A stretch of 64,000 nucleotides of DNA from Cerioporus squamosus (GCA_022592435.1 JABYQS010000039.1:183013-247012); one strand, 5' to 3'. Shown: positions 1 through 11,927, counted from the first letter of the stretch. Program-made: numbers and translations. The notes: generated from the letters alone by a model not told the origin.

Positions 1-573
1 GGCCCGTTCTGCTCTCCCAGGCGTACTGCCTTTACTCTGCACGCATGTACGCACGCGTAGTCCCCGAATTGGGTTCTATCCCGTAGCAGGTACGCCGAGG
101 CATCATGGAACCTGAACTTGCGTATGGGTCTGCGCACGAACGTGACGCCACCGTGCCAATCACCCGAGACCAACCATCTTCGTCTGAGGCAAACCGGGCG
201 CGGAAGAGCGCTCGTGGGCGTTGTTCAGACCACCCTTGAACACTGCACGCCTCTGTGCGAATGCTCGTCGGACTTTACCCCTGCTCCTGAGAGCTTGACT
301 GTGCGAGGCTGTTCATCCATCTGCCAGTCAGTCGCTCTCCCGTGCGATCTTCTCAGAGATAGCGCCCGCAGCACCTCCCGGACCATGGTTCTGCGGGTAG
401 TGGATGCTCGCCCTTCAAATGTCTGCTCTCTGTGACTCGGTCCTGCGGGAGATGGCTTCACGTTCCAGCACATACTGGCCGGCTGCGGCCGTCGACCTGT
501 GCGGTCGATGCAGGTATATGTAACCGAAGGAATCCGTGGAACTCAACGACACGCCGTGTCGAGTACCTTCAGC
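1..573. other. no recognisable gene
   Basis: Short open frames occur on both strands (for example a 44-codon frame from an ATG at 105), but none shows a recognisable domain or convincing splice pattern. It may hold the promoter and 5' leader of the gene that follows. Confidence 0.4.
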
Positions 574-2797
574 ATGGTCTCAGTGGGTCTCAATCTGGAC
601 AACACCCTCGGCGCCGTTTTCGTCGGTACGCACTCTACCCTCAGGTCGACTGGCAGAACTGATGGGCTGACCTGGCGCCCTACAGGAAACCTTGTCGCAG
701 CATGGTTCGTGTCAGCATCCTAGATCATTCTCGAGAATCTCCAGCTCTGATATTGTGTCGGCGCATTCCCGCAGTTTGTACGGACTTACCACCCTGCAGA
801 CGTACACATATTTTGGCCGCTCCCGGGAAGATTCGGTACTACTGAGAAGCATGGTAGGTCACTCGCAAAATCACATTCTCCTACTCCATTAACAGCATGT
901 CAGATTGCATTCCTATGGTTCGTCTATACATGCATCCGCAGCGCGGCACAATGACGATGAGATTCCCCATGATGACAGGATCCTGGACACCGTCCATGTC
1001 GTCTTCATCTCGCACACGGTATACACATACACCGTGACCGACTTTGGGAACTTTGCTGCCCTTCCCAAGCCAGTGTGGTACGTGACCCACCATCTACACC
1101 GTGAGGGACCAACTTACATGATTATTACCAGGAGCATAGTCGTAAGGACACGAAATGCACACCGCAATGCGCTCACTGATATTCCTGCCTGTTGCAGGCG
1201 CAGGTGATCGTTATGGTCCGTAGCTGATAATCTCTTCGCATACCGCCCGTCCAAGAGGTATGACCTCCTCGTTTTGGCCAGGGAATAAGCGATGCGGTAG
1301 TCCGATCGTGAGTGTGGAAGGCTCACAGTGGCTATGCTCACGCGGTATCGTAGGATATTTTGCCATAGGATATACATTCGTAAGTCCCGCATTCCCTGCA
1401 CGCATCACACGTTTGATGCCCACTGTTTGACTTTCATAGTGAGCGACCGAAACCGCGCGGTATGCGGAGTCAACGTGAGCGTGTCGCCGTCTGTGCTTCA
1501 AGCCATACTTATATCGTGTAATCGACAGGCACTCCTTTCACTCGTCCTGCTGTGTACGTCGTCATTCGTGTCAAAACGGATGCATGGGTCCCGACACTAA
1601 CCATGTCCATGTCTTCACCCGCAGGTCAGAATATCTGTGAGCGCACATGAAACCACTTTGTCGTTGCCACGGCCACCGCACTGACATGCATTTCCATCTC
1701 CCGCGATGCGGTGCGCCGCCCCAGTCCTCTGCTCAAAAGAGTGGGCCCCTTCACTTTCTCGTCTTCGGCCGCCTCTGAGAATAGCGCCAGGCTTCAGTTG
1801 GGCACCGGAGCGTTCGCCGCTTTCCAGGTGCGCATTAGCCTCGCTCCCGAGGTTTCGCTCATCCCAGGACGATGTCTAGCTGACGAGAGCGACTGCTTCT
1901 GTCCCAGCCGCTCTTCTATGCGAACATGTCAACTGGAGTGGTTGCGGACGCCGCGATCGCGGTGACGATGACGTGGCTACTCATGCGTGAAAGGAGCAGC
2001 ATGAACTTCCGCAGGTGGGCACTTTGCTCGGAGAGGAACTCCCTTCCAGCGTCACGGAGAGAAACACTGACTGGACCCTCTCGGGCAGGACGAACAATGT
2101 CATACACACCCTCGTTCTGTATAGCATCAGCACCGGTGCGTTCGCGACGTACGTATGCGTTGCCCGTCCCACTATGCGAGCTCACTGATCATGCCCGCGC
2201 AGCGTGTTCTTCCTGGGCTGTCTCATATCGGTATGATCGGGCCATATTGTCCTCCGTGTCCAGAATCGCAGATTTGACACACTGCTCACAGTACGCGGTG
2301 GCGCCACACACGTCCATCTACATCGCCTTTCTCACCAATCTGAGCAAAGGCATGTACATCGATCATCGGCGCCCCTTCCCTGTCGCCCGGCACTCGTCTC
2401 CCGTCCCCGGCCACTGTGTACCGTGGAGTACTGACGCGCCTGTGATCCCGTCCTCGCAGTGTTCCTGAACTCGCTCCTCGCCGCACTCAACTCGCGCCAG
2501 GCGATACGCGCGCAGATGGCGGGCGCCGCGGACGACGCGCGCATGCTGAGCATCCCCCACTGGCAGTGGCAAGGCACGGTCGACAAAGACGTCGGGGTCG
2601 GCGCGGAGAACGCCGTGCGGTCTTTCGTAGTGGATGCCATGCGGGTTTCCTGGAAGATGAACGTTCATTCGGCATGATTCTGACTTTATGCCATACAGGA
2701 TGTCGAGATTGCCGCGATGCGCACGGCTCACTCCCAGACGTCGACGGAGGGCAGCGAGGCTACAGAAGGGAGTGGGCCGGAAGACGTAGTTGTCTGA
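574..2797 (+). CDS. DUF6534-family membrane protein, possibly disrupted
   Basis: Multi-exon gene of the large basidiomycete DUF6534 family, predicted seven-helix membrane proteins of unknown function. Family hallmarks appear in the right order: the N-terminal LDNTLGAVFVG (574-630), YGLTTLQTYTYF (about 775-850), ILDTVHVVFISHTVYTY then FAALPKPVW (about 980-1078), GVVADAAIAVTMTWLL (about 1932-1985), HTLVLYSISTGAFAT (about 2098-2148), PHTSIYIAFLTNL (about 2305-2345) and NSLLAALNSR (about 2467-2500). The last exon probably starts near 2701 and ends in an acidic tail at 2797. The joint between the first two exons does not keep frame with obvious splice sites, and the stretch around 1203-1255 has stops in the expected frame. 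The gene is either damaged or spliced in a way I could not resolve. No ligand or role can be inferred. Confidence 0.6.
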
Positions 2798-3038
2798 CTG
2801 TCGGGAAACTCGCACTGCACTGCGGGGTCACAGTGGGATGGCAATAGCGTCGTAGGTCAACCGTGGATATGTGAACCTTGTAGAATGACCAATGCTGCAA
2901 CATTCGTGACAGCATAGAGGTGTAGACGAGAAGGGCACCCTCGACGCGTCATAGCGCCGCCGGAGCCCGATTCCATCATGCCCTGAACCGCCTTGCCGCG
3001 TGAGGTCTTCGATGGTGATGTCGGCCATGTGCAGTAGT

Positions 3039-4883
3039 TCAACGATCCGAAGTATTGCGTTCTTGGCTTGAATCTTCGACAGACTGAGAGGCTACCTCCG
3101 CTGCATCCTTGTTTGGTGTATCCTGCTCCTTCCCCTCGATGTTGGTGCTCGCGGCTATATCGTGACCGTGCTCTGCATCTAGGGCGCCCTCCAGATCCGT
3201 GTGCTTGCGGCGGACGGGCTTGTATCCTCCTCTCCAGCCGAACCAGGTGTACCGGGGCACGTGCGGACCGCGGAGCAGAAGCACGACGAGGGCGAACACC
3301 GTCCAAGCCACGCTAAGTGCTCCACTGGCACGCCAGCCCGACTGCGTGAACACCTTGGAGCCCACGGACGTCCCCATCACTGAGCCCAAGAACAGCTACG
3401 AACATGACTCGTCAGCGAGTCACCACGAGGGGAAGGAGACCATGCTTGCCCGATGGGCATCGGGACATCGCAAACATACGCACCGACACCATGAGCACTG
3501 AGTTCAGGCGCGCCCTGGCGTTCGACTCGAGGGTGAGTACGTGGCTGGCGAGGGACACGTTCTGCGTCTGGCGAAAGACGTCGATGGCAACAGTGATGAT
3601 GACGACCACGGAGACGTGCAGGCCGATGGCTCCCGTTTGGAGCACGTATGTCGCAAGCAGGGCGGCGTTGGCGATGAGGATGCCGTACCAGGGCGTGAGC
3701 TTGTCGATGCCCCAGCCCACAAAGGGCGACATGAGCAGGCCGAAGATGCCTATGAGCGCGAACAGGCCTATGATCAAGCTGGATGGGAATTGCTCAGTGA
3801 CTATGTCGCATGAGTATGGATTGAGCAGCGGCGGACTCACGTGGAGTAGTTGTATGGTGGCTCTCCGAGGAGGAACGTCAAGGTGACCCAGAAGCTCGCC
3901 GTGCACCCGCTGGAGGCGATGTTGATGAGGATAGCCTGGACGAGCGTTGGCTCGGTAACAGCGTACTTGGCCATGCTGATCAGGATGCGGAGGTAGCTTT
4001 CGTCCTTGTTCTTCGCGGGATAGTCTGGAAGGATCCAATACAACACGGCGCAGAGCCCATACTGCGCCCCGACAGCGATGTAGAACGCCACGCGCCAGGT
4101 GACGTACTGCGCGACGACCCCGGATATGGCGCGCGCGAGGAGCGTACCCAGCGTAATACCCGCAAAAACGATGGAAATTGCGGACGAACACCATTTGGGT
4201 GGGGCTAGGTCGACCACTAGGGGGACGATGATCTGCGTGACGACGCTGAAGAGGGCGACGAAGAAGGATAAGACTTCGAAGACGATGAGGTCGGATGTGA
4301 CGGCTAGGCCGATGCTCATGGATGCAGCGGTGAAGACTATTCCGATGATGAGTTGTCGTCTGCGGAATAGGTCGCCGAGGGGACAGATAAAGAGCAAACC
4401 GATGGCGAAGCTGGAGTGACGTGAATGGATAAGTGAGCCGCTGGCTCGAGGTTTAATTAGGCACACCCAGCTTGGGAAAGGGCAGGAATAGTTGCTACAT
4501 CGTGTAGAGTGAGGTCGAAGTCTTTGGCAAGTTCAACTGAAAAGATAGCGTGTTAGTCTTGTGTTGGCTCGGAAGTTCATTCTAGTGCGAGACATCACTC
4601 ACTGAGCAGAGGTTGAGTGTAGCTGATATTTGCAGCAGCTGTTATAATATCAGACAGAGATATCATAAGTGATCACTGACCACTCACCGAAAGCAGCAGT
4701 CAATCCAAGAATGAGATTCATTCCCAGACCAAAGTGTGGTGGGCTCTGGGGGTCATACCGCATCCGACGAGGAACTGGGAGACAACCGAACTCCACCGCA
4801 AGCCTGTCATCGCGTAGCAGATCAGTAGGCTGGCTTTCAGTCTTGTCGTGTATCTCCTCGAGGCTCCGAATGTCCAAAGGCAT
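3039..4883 (-). CDS. MFS transporter, intact
   Basis: Major facilitator superfamily transporter, about 460 residues, in six exons whose introns all keep frame. It starts MPLDIRSLEE at 4883. The first helix (LILGLTAAF) runs over an intron into AANISYTQPLL. The loop motif GDLFRRRQLI matches MFS motif A, and about twelve hydrophobic segments follow, including IIVPLVVDL, FAGITLGTLLAR, LIIGLFALIGIFGLL and ALVVLLLRG. The cytosolic C-terminal tail of about 80 residues is hydrophilic and acidic. The family moves small solutes across membranes by a gradient; the substrate cannot be read from sequence. It is convergent with the DUF6534 gene and lies about 1 kb from the dehydrogenase at 5944, so a link to the same metabolism is possible but unproven. 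Confidence 0.85.
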
Positions 4884-5145
4884 GGTTCTTCGGTACTTTG
4901 TGCGGCAAGATGTTCAACGTGTCGGCGCGAATGCTCATCCTGTTGCGTTTAAGTATGCAGCCCCTTATCGTGCCCTCGGAGGCCATGAGAGTCATAATTG
5001 ATCGTGTTGCAAAGTCAAAGCGGCGCGTGTATGACATCCACAGTCCAGACCGTGCATGGTGGTGGAGGAGAAGAGAGGTATTAGCGCAGCGTCGCGTCTG
5101 GGGGCGCAGACGCCATGGTCATTAGCGCCAAGTTATCTGATAAGA
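4884..5145. other. intergenic, no gene seen
   Basis: Upstream of the MFS start. It should contain that gene's promoter; no clear TATA element or domain was recognised. Confidence 0.4.
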
Positions 5146-5480
5146 TCAGGCGGGTCGTAACCGGTGAGGTACCCTCGGACTGCTTCTCCAATCGCAATCC
5201 GCACACTCCTCCGCCTGGACGCAGATTACGACCTTAGCATTCCTAGAGCATTCCGGATGTGCGATGGTGTGCGATGGTTGCGGAATCTGCAACTTGATGG
5301 TGACAGAATCGAATGGTACGACATCAACAGGCACGAGTTTGTATTCTGCGGGACGAGGAACTACAGGCTGGCAAGCGAGCCTACTCCCTAGGTGAGGCTC
5401 GGTATGCACAGCGACAAGGCCGAAGGTGTTCAGTAAGCCAAGTAGAAGAACCTTGATCTATTACAATCACGACCTGGGCC
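5146..5480 (-). pseudogene. remnant of a leader-peptide gene (outer part of inverted duplication)
   Basis: Read on the minus strand, about 5400-5475 gives IKVLLLGLLNTFGLVAVHTE, clearly related in DNA and protein to IKVLLSYGAGLLSTFGLL on the plus strand at about 11745-11800. In the other copy this follows an ATG and looks like a signal peptide or first membrane helix. Here the codons aligning with that start read TCG TGA TTG TAA TAG, so start and reading frame are lost. Downstream the frame stays open to 5146 without a recognised domain. It lies about 0.5 kb outside the dehydrogenase gene and is divergent to it, as in the mirror copy. The gene family was not identified. Confidence 0.45.
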
Positions 5481-5873
5481 GGGGAGCGCTGCGCGCACTT
5501 ACGCTCGGGGATAAACCTACACATGGTGAGAGATTGGTTCAGAGATTGGTGAGAGATGACTACAGAAGAAGAACAGCGCAGCAGCATTCGGAAAGCCTCG
5601 TTCAAGACAGAGAACAGGTTTCGGCATAGAGAACAAATTATTGATAAGAACCGACTACGCTTTCGGAGCAGAGTGGGTGACATTGGGCGCTTCGTCTTCC
5701 AAGAGGCTCAGGCGGCTTCCTCCAATGCCACTGCTGCGAGACCCTGACTCCTCCTCATCTTGAACTGGAACTTGAAGCTTCTTCTTTGATGCATGATGCT
5801 TTGTCAAAGCAACCGGACAACCTATGTACATGCTACAACCTTAGCTTGACGCGTGAAGCTTGACGTACCAGGA
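5481..5873. other. intergenic, upstream region of the dehydrogenase
   Basis: No coding signal was recognised. The region leads into the TATA element at 5874. Confidence 0.4.
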
Positions 5874-5883
5874 CTATATATAC
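5874..5883 (+). promoter_or_regulatory. TATA box of the dehydrogenase gene
   Basis: CTATATATAC lies about 65 nt before the ATG at 5944. The mirrored copy has a similar element in the equivalent place, which supports a promoter role. Confidence 0.6.
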
Positions 5884-5943
5884 GTCGACTTACACTCACG
5901 CTGGCTGCATCTTACAGTATTGTAACCACCTCCGCCCACCACC

Positions 5944-7465
5944 ATGTCCGCCGAATCAGACCTCTCTGGATTTTACGCTTACACGGACACGCTCAAGGGC
6001 GTGTTCTATGGCCCAGGGTCGGTCAAGACCGCCCTGCCCCGGCTGCTGGACATCCTTGGAGCCAAGAAGGCTCTCATCGTCACCGGGAAGAGTCTCTTCC
6101 ACAAGGTACGTCGTCTCCTCCATCGAGTCGAATATTCGTACAATTCTTATGGAACTCCTGCACTCGACAGACCGACGTCGTGAAGACTGTCGAGAAAATT
6201 CTGCGGGCACGGAACGCCTACGGCGCGACATTCTATGAGATCGTCGAGCACGCGCCCGTCGCAGGCATCCGGGCGGGCGTGCAAAAGTTCAAGGACGTCG
6301 GTGCGGATGTGATCGTCAGCGTCGGCGGCGGCTCCCCCATCGACGCGTCCAAGGCCATCCTCTACTTCCTACAGCAGGAGCACGGCGGGCGGTACCTCCC
6401 GCAGATCGCTATCCCCACTACACTGAGTGCGGCGGAGTACACCGTAAGTCTCTCTGCGCAGGTGGTTTCGCTGTAGACGAGCTCACGACTTCCACGTCCC
6501 AGGTCGGCGCAGGTTATAGGAACGATGAGGGCCATAAGGTCGCGTTGTTCGCACCGGAGCTCGGGCCTTCTGGTGTCATCCTCGACGCCGAGCTTACCCT
6601 TGCCACTCCAGAACGCCTTTGGCTCGCCACAGGAATTTGTGCGCTCGACCATGCCGTGGGTACGTGCAGTCACAATGTCCCCTGCGATGGTGATATCCGT
6701 ATCTGATCTCCATTGCAACAGAAACCCTGTACAGGCCGCTCGCTCCCCCACCCATCAAGCACCTCTGCTACGGAGCGATCGCGGACCTGTTCAAATATCT
6801 GCCCATCTCGAAGGCGAACCCGCAAGACATCGAGGCCCGGCAGAAGCTTCAGATCGCCTCGTGGATGAGTCTCTGGCCCCTCAAGCTCTCCGGGTACAGG
6901 CGCGTCGATCCTGCGCGTACACAGTCGTAGTCCCGTGCACTGACCTTGCTTCTCTCCATCACATAGCCCACTCGGGCTCTCGCACGCGCTGGGCCAAAAG
7001 CTCGGAGCGCCGTACAGCATCCCGCACGGCTTCACGTCTGTGAGTAGAGTGATCGGCCTCTCTGGGACGGGGACCGCATTGGCGCAAGGACCCAACTAAC
7101 GATTGTGCGCGTAGTGTCTCACTCTCGCGCCAGTCGTCGCCCTGAAGGCAGAGACGGCGTCGAAGGAAGATAAAGAATGGCTCGCGGGCGCGCTGTTACA
7201 AATTCGGAAGCCCTCCACGGGCTCACTCGAGGGCGACATCAAGCAGCTCTCGGTCGAGATCCAACAGTAAGTGACATGCGTCTTCCCGCAGACTACTCAT
7301 GTGCATCGGTGATATAGGCTCGTTGATGGTATCGGCCTGCACTCGACGCTTTCGCAGTATAAGGTCCCGAAGGACGATACGCAGACAATTGCGGAGAGGG
7401 CGGTGGGTAAGGAGGATCCGTTGCTGCCGAAGGTTGTCGGCCTCCTGGAGGGAATCTACGCGTAG
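5944..7465 (+). CDS. iron-containing alcohol dehydrogenase, maleylacetate reductase type
   Basis: Seven exons (5944-6105, 6171-6443, 6503-6659, 6722-6893, 6967-7039, 7115-7266, 7318-7465) join in frame to 378 residues, the usual length of the family. Motifs: start of the nucleotide-binding half with YGPGSV, the NAD(P)-binding GGGSPIDASK, IPTTLSAAEYT, the metal ligand Asp in ALDHAVE, and His residues in GLSHALG and IPHGFTS of the iron/zinc site. Maleylacetate reductases reduce maleylacetate to 3-oxoadipate at the end of hydroxyquinol (aromatic ring) degradation; this activity is inferred from family likeness and a different short-chain substrate is possible. It is cytosolic, as no signal peptide is seen. 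It is the intact member of an inverted pair with 9537-11058. Confidence 0.88.
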
Positions 7466-8263
7466 ACAGATCACTGGATTATGCGGTGTGTACCGTTCAA
7501 CAGCGTGGTTATGTGTGTATCATGACTCAATGATGTTACTCGAATGTATGTACAAACGAAAGCTTCCGTCACGGGTATCGGTACCTGAATCCGGACGCCG
7601 TTTAGGTACGCGAGAGTCTTCCAGTTAGGAGATGCTCGTTTGCGAGGCCCTTCTGAATCAGAACGTTGCTCGACGGTCTAGTCGAACTCATCCCTGGGAT
7701 CATAGACCTTCCTAGGACACGATACATTGCTGAACAGCCCCAGCGAACGCGGAAGTACGTGACTCTCTACCAACATGCCATATATGGTATCCGCTTGTAC
7801 TGAACGCCGATCGCGAGCGCTCCTCTTCGGCGGTCTCGGACATCGGACTCAACCACCTACCACGACTTGTTGTGCACTTGCACTGCAGCAACTCCTCCTC
7901 CTCCTCCTTCCCCGAGTGCTCATCTACTGATGATAAACACTTATACGGGCAAGTAATCTCACTCGTCTGGGTTCGGTGCCACGTCACTCGCGACTCCTAA
8001 GATTTCACTGACGGGTAGTCTATGGACTTCCGCCATGAGCCGGGCTAGATCATAACTGTTCCGCAAAATTCGTGATGGAACAGCTCTCCCAAAAAGTGCT
8101 GATGTCAAATAGGTGGACATCAGCCCAGTTTTGGGGGCTCATATTCGGTGTGGTATCCCTGAAGGCATGATCGCACTGCATCTGCGGATGCTGGAGTCTT
8201 CCGCCGGCAGACAAAGCAAGTCAGCCTTCCGTCACTGTCGTCCGGTCGGTCCTCGACCTGACA
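7466..8263. other. intergenic; 3' flank partly shared with the mirror copy
   Basis: The first 150 nt after the stop resemble the region beyond the stop of the second dehydrogenase: both contain GTCACGGGTAT followed by GGTA (near 7570 here and near 9410 on the other strand). No gene was recognised in the remainder. Confidence 0.45.
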
Positions 8264-8270
8264 TATATAA
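8264..8270 (+). promoter_or_regulatory. TATA box of the GH16 gene
   Basis: TATATAA lies about 85 nt before the ATG at 8354, in a short A/T-rich patch. Confidence 0.5.
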
Positions 8271-8353
8271 ATATACAAGAGTAGGGCTTGAGAGATAAGC
8301 CATAACATCGTCAACTACCCGCGCTCTACCTCTAGTCCGAAACCACTACTATC

Positions 8354-9359
8354 ATGTTCTCTGCACTACTGCTCGCCTTTCTGCCGCTCGCCTTGGCGAA
8401 ATCGAAAAGCATCTCAATCGATTTCTCATCCTATGACTCTACGTTCCCGACAGTGCAGGGCGTTCCTCGCCAACCACTCGATCATCATCAACAACTACAC
8501 TGTCGATTCGCAGAGCGATCCCTTCTCGCGCACCTACACCGCGTCCAACGTTGACATCAGCGACGGATACCTGATGCTCAAGGTGTCGGGCGGCACGCAG
8601 AACGGCAGGCAGCGTCCCGAGCGCGGCCATTCAGACCAACGACACGAACATTCTCTACGGGACGTTCAAGACCACCGCGATCGCGTCGAACGTTCCCGGC
8701 GTGTGTCATGGGTACGTCACTCGCCTGCTTTTCTCGCTGTCTGCGAACGTACCAATTTAATCCCTATGTGCTGTTAGCTTCTTCACGTACGAGAACGATT
8801 GCCAGGAATCAGACATCGAGATCCTTACCTCGCACTTCACCACTGGCAACGAGAAAATCACTCCAGGACTGCAGCTCACGACCAGGCAACGAGCTGCAAC
8901 TCGTCTCAGAACACCCGCGATGCGATCCCATACCCTGCCGATCCTACTACTGGGGAGCATGAGGTACGTTCTGACTTCGCGTTGTCTGCACCCACCACTG
9001 AGATTCCTTGTGTTGTTCACAGTATACCCTTGAGTGGAGCCGAAAGTCCACGAAGTACTACTTCGACGGCGCGCTGATAGCCACCATGGATACCAACGTT
9101 CCCTCCGAGCCGTCCGCCTTCCTCTGGAACTCGGTAAGCACGACGCACACTTCCGCATCGCGCGAATGCTTACTTGCCTTGATAGTGGTCGAGTGGCAAT
9201 GTGAACTGGACTAGTGGCCCGCCCACTGAGGACAGCATTCTCAGGATCTCGAAGATCGACATCAGTTACAAGACCAGTGCTGCTCAGCGTACTTCAAGTT
9301 CGGCGCTGTCCGTGCTCGCGCTGGTGGTCCCGCTGTTGTCGTGGGCGGTAATCTCCTAA
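8354..9359 (+). pseudogene. GH16-type glucanase-like secreted protein, frameshifted
   Basis: The reading starts with a signal peptide (MFSALLLAFLPLALA) and matches a fungal concanavalin A-like GH16 family acting on beta-glucans at the cell surface. Visible pieces: NHSIIINNYTVDSQSDPFSR, NILYGTFKTTAIASNVPG, GFFTYENDCQESDIEILTSH with the catalytic E-x-D-x-E pattern (ESDIE), YTLEWS, YYFDGALIATM, and SGPPTEDSILRISKIDISY near the C-terminus, then a hydrophobic end fit for a GPI anchor. These pieces lie in different frames. One extra base is needed to be removed near 8462, another frame change is needed near 8608, and one base seems lost near 8882, besides ordinary introns (about 8711-8776, 8963-9021, 9135-9185). 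So the gene is decayed or the assembly has indels. It sits between the arms of the inverted dehydrogenase pair. Confidence 0.7.
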
Positions 9360-9536
9360 GCTAGTTTGCGAAGACAATTTACCCAGGATTGTGAGATACA
9401 TACCTATACCCGTGACGGACACTTGAGTCTTTGTACCCATACACCATGAACCGATCGAGGGACATTATCAGTCGTATAGAGTTCGTTAAATCCAAAGTGT
9501 TGTCAATGATACAGATGACTTGTACTAGTGATTTGT

Positions 9537-11058
9537 CTACGCGTAGATTCCCTCCAGGAGGTTGACAACCTTCGCAGCAACGGATCCTCCTTACCCACTG
9601 CCCTCTCTGCAACTGTCTGCACATCGCCCTTCGGGACCTTATACTGCGAGAGCGTCGAGTGCAGACCGAGACCATCGACGAGCCTATGTCACATAATATA
9701 CATGAGTAGTCTGCGGGAGGAAGATTGCGTGACACGTACTGTGAATTTCGACCGAGAGCTGCTTGATGTCGCCCTCGAGCGAGCCTGTGGACGGCTTGCG
9801 GAGGTTGGAACAGCGCGCCCGCGAGCCATTCCTTGTCTTCCTTCGACGCTGTCTCGGCCATCAGGGCGACGACTGGTGCGAGGGTGAGACACTGCGTGCG
9901 TACTGGTTAGTGATGTCCTTGCGGCCCCTGGAGTCCTGGTAGGCGGAGTACTCTACTCACAGATGTGATGCCGTGCGGGATGCCGTATGTAGCACCGAGC
10001 TTGTGGGCCCAAGCCGTGCGAGAGACCAAGCGCGCTGTACGATAATCAAAGAAGGCAACGTTCAGTGGACATGACCATAGCCAGCAACCATGCAACGACG
10101 CACCTGAACTTGGAGAGCTTGACGGGCCAGAGACTCATCCACGAGGCGATCTGGAGCTTCTGCCGGGCCACAATGTCTTGCGGGTTGGCCTTGGAAATGG
10201 GCAGATACTTGAACAGGTCTGCAATCGCTCCATAGCAGAGGTGCTTGATGGGTGGGGGAGCGAGCGGCCTGTACAGGTTTTCTGTTGCAATTGTGATTAG
10301 ACCCGGACATCGCTATCGGAGGGGACCTGTTGACGGAACGTACCTACGGCATGGTCCAGTGCACGAATGCCTGTGGATAGCCAGAGGCGTTCTGGTGTGG
10401 AGAGGGTGAGCTCGGCGTCGAGGATGACACCAGAGGGCGCGAGTTCCGGTGCGATCACCGCGACCTTGTGGCCCTCATCGTTCGTATACCCCGCGCCGAC
10501 CTGGGACGTGAAAATCATGAGCCTCGTCTACAGTGAAAGTACCTGCGCCAGAGACTCACGGTATACTCCGCCGCACTCAGCGTGGTCGGGATAGCGATCT
10601 GCGGGAGGTACCGCCCGCCGTGCTCCTGCTGGACGAAGTAGAGGATGGCCTTGGACGCGTCGACCGGGGAGCCGCCGCCGACGCTGACGATCACGTCCGC
10701 ACCGACGTCCTTGAACTTCTGCACGCCCGCTCGGATGCCTGCGACCGGCGAGTGCTCGCCGATTTCATAGAACGTCGCGCCGTAGGCGTTCCGTTCCCGT
10801 AGAATGTTCTCGACGGTCTTCACGACGTCGGTCTGTCAAGTAGTGCAGGAATATGATGAGCATTGTACGCAGATTCAAATGGAGGAAACGAAGTACCTTG
10901 TGGAAGAGACTCTTCCCGGTGACGATGAGAGCCTTCTTAGCTCCGAGGATATCGAGCAGCTGGGGCAGGGCGGTCTTCACCGATCCTGGTCCGTAGAACA
11001 CGCCCTTGAGCGTGTCGGTGTATGCATAAGATCCCGACAGATTCGACTCGGCGGACAT
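9537..11058 (-). pseudogene. second maleylacetate reductase-type dehydrogenase, frameshifted
   Basis: Paralogue of 5944-7465 in opposite orientation, with the same span (1522 bp) and the same intron plan. The first four exons are intact, including GGGSPVDASK and ALDHAV. The 3' half carries three single-base differences that break the frame relative to the intact copy: an extra C in the GGGCCC at 10005-10010, just after GLSHGLG; an extra base near 9800-9815; and a missing base near 9570, close to the C-terminus. The first one leads to a stop soon afterwards and would remove the second metal-binding His (PHG) and the C-terminal helical domain. If these are sequencing errors, this is a second active enzyme; otherwise it is a recent pseudogene. 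Confidence 0.8.
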
Positions 11059-11140
11059 GGCGATGGTTGGGCAGTGGATGACGAGCTTGTGAACAGAATT
11101 GAGTAGACTGTACGGCGAGCTTGGTACTGTCGATCGTCAG

Positions 11141-11147
11141 ATATATA
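11141..11147 (-). promoter_or_regulatory. TATA box of the second dehydrogenase copy
   Basis: TATATAT on the minus strand, about 85 nt before the ATG at 11058, matching the position of the element in the other copy. Confidence 0.5.
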
Positions 11148-11729
11148 GGCCCAGCACGTCAAGGTCGGATCGGCTTGGGGATCTGGTATGTCATCATAAG
11201 TCAGATGACGATCCAGCTCTTCGGACAGTCATCTAATTATGTTGTTTCCGTGGGTAGGATGCATCAATGTCGCACGACGGAGTTGGAGGCCAGCTGAGCG
11301 GGCCACTGCTGGCAGGGAGCTGCAGGAAATTGCGTGCCCATGAAGCATATTTAGGCTATAGCATATAGTACTTCGGCTGTGCTGAGACAGACGGGTATCT
11401 TCAACGAGGTAAGTCCGAATGACCAGTAACGAACTGGGAGAACAAGCTTGAGAACTTGAAATCATTAGAGTAAGAGAATCACAGAGATATCGATGGTACA
11501 TGGACCTGGACAAGAGTGATCGGGGTCCTCTTGGGTGATGTTGGGTCACAAAGCCTAAGATGGTAGCGTAGGCGCCCGAAGTCTTGTACAAGTCCACTAC
11601 TATAGCTAAACGTTCTTAGGGACTAAGTAGTGACTCTAGTACGTACCACCACTTGACCCACTTTCCTGTGCACGCCTTGCCAAAGCTTGACTCGTGGACC
11701 AACGACGCGTGGTTCAATCACCAACCACC
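11148..11729. other. intergenic, no gene seen
   Basis: Between the promoter of the second dehydrogenase copy and the leader-peptide remnant. No domain or splice pattern was recognised. Confidence 0.4.
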
Positions 11730-11927
11730 ATGTGGTTGCCGTCGATCAAGGTGCTCCTGTCATACGGCGCTGGCTTACTGAGCACCTTCGGGCTTCTCAC
11801 CACGCATACCGACCCTCCTGTCAACCTCCTATACTTACAGAAAACGGCAGATATCTCCGCATTTCTGTGTTTCCTGCAACCAGTTGTCGTCAAGAAACGA
11901 GTTAGCGACCTGCCTGCATACCTATGA
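11730..11927 (+). pseudogene. leader-peptide gene fragment (outer part of inverted duplication)
   Basis: An ATG at 11730 opens MWLPSIKVLLSYGAGLLSTF, continuing GLLTTHTDPPVN, a hydrophobic N-terminus with the look of a signal peptide or first membrane helix. Homology with 5146-5480 supports that it was once coding. After an open stretch ending at 11927 no further domain is seen, so it is either the first exon of an unrecognised gene or a remnant. Confidence 0.4.

Larger units (their letters stand above)
5395..11830. repeat. inverted segmental duplication with GH16 spacer
   Basis: Two arms of about 2 kb face each other. The left arm runs from about 5395 to 7610, the right arm from about 11830 back to 9370. 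Each holds, from outside in, a divergent leader-peptide remnant, a TATA element, a seven-exon dehydrogenase and some shared 3' flank. The distance between remnant and start codon differs (about 470 against 670 nt), so indels have built up. The spacer of about 1.8 kb holds the GH16 gene. Confidence 0.7.

Noticed and set aside
1926..2468. 180-codon plus-strand frame taken as a whole gene
   Set aside because: Only its first part matches DUF6534; the rest runs through introns of the same gene in the wrong frame.
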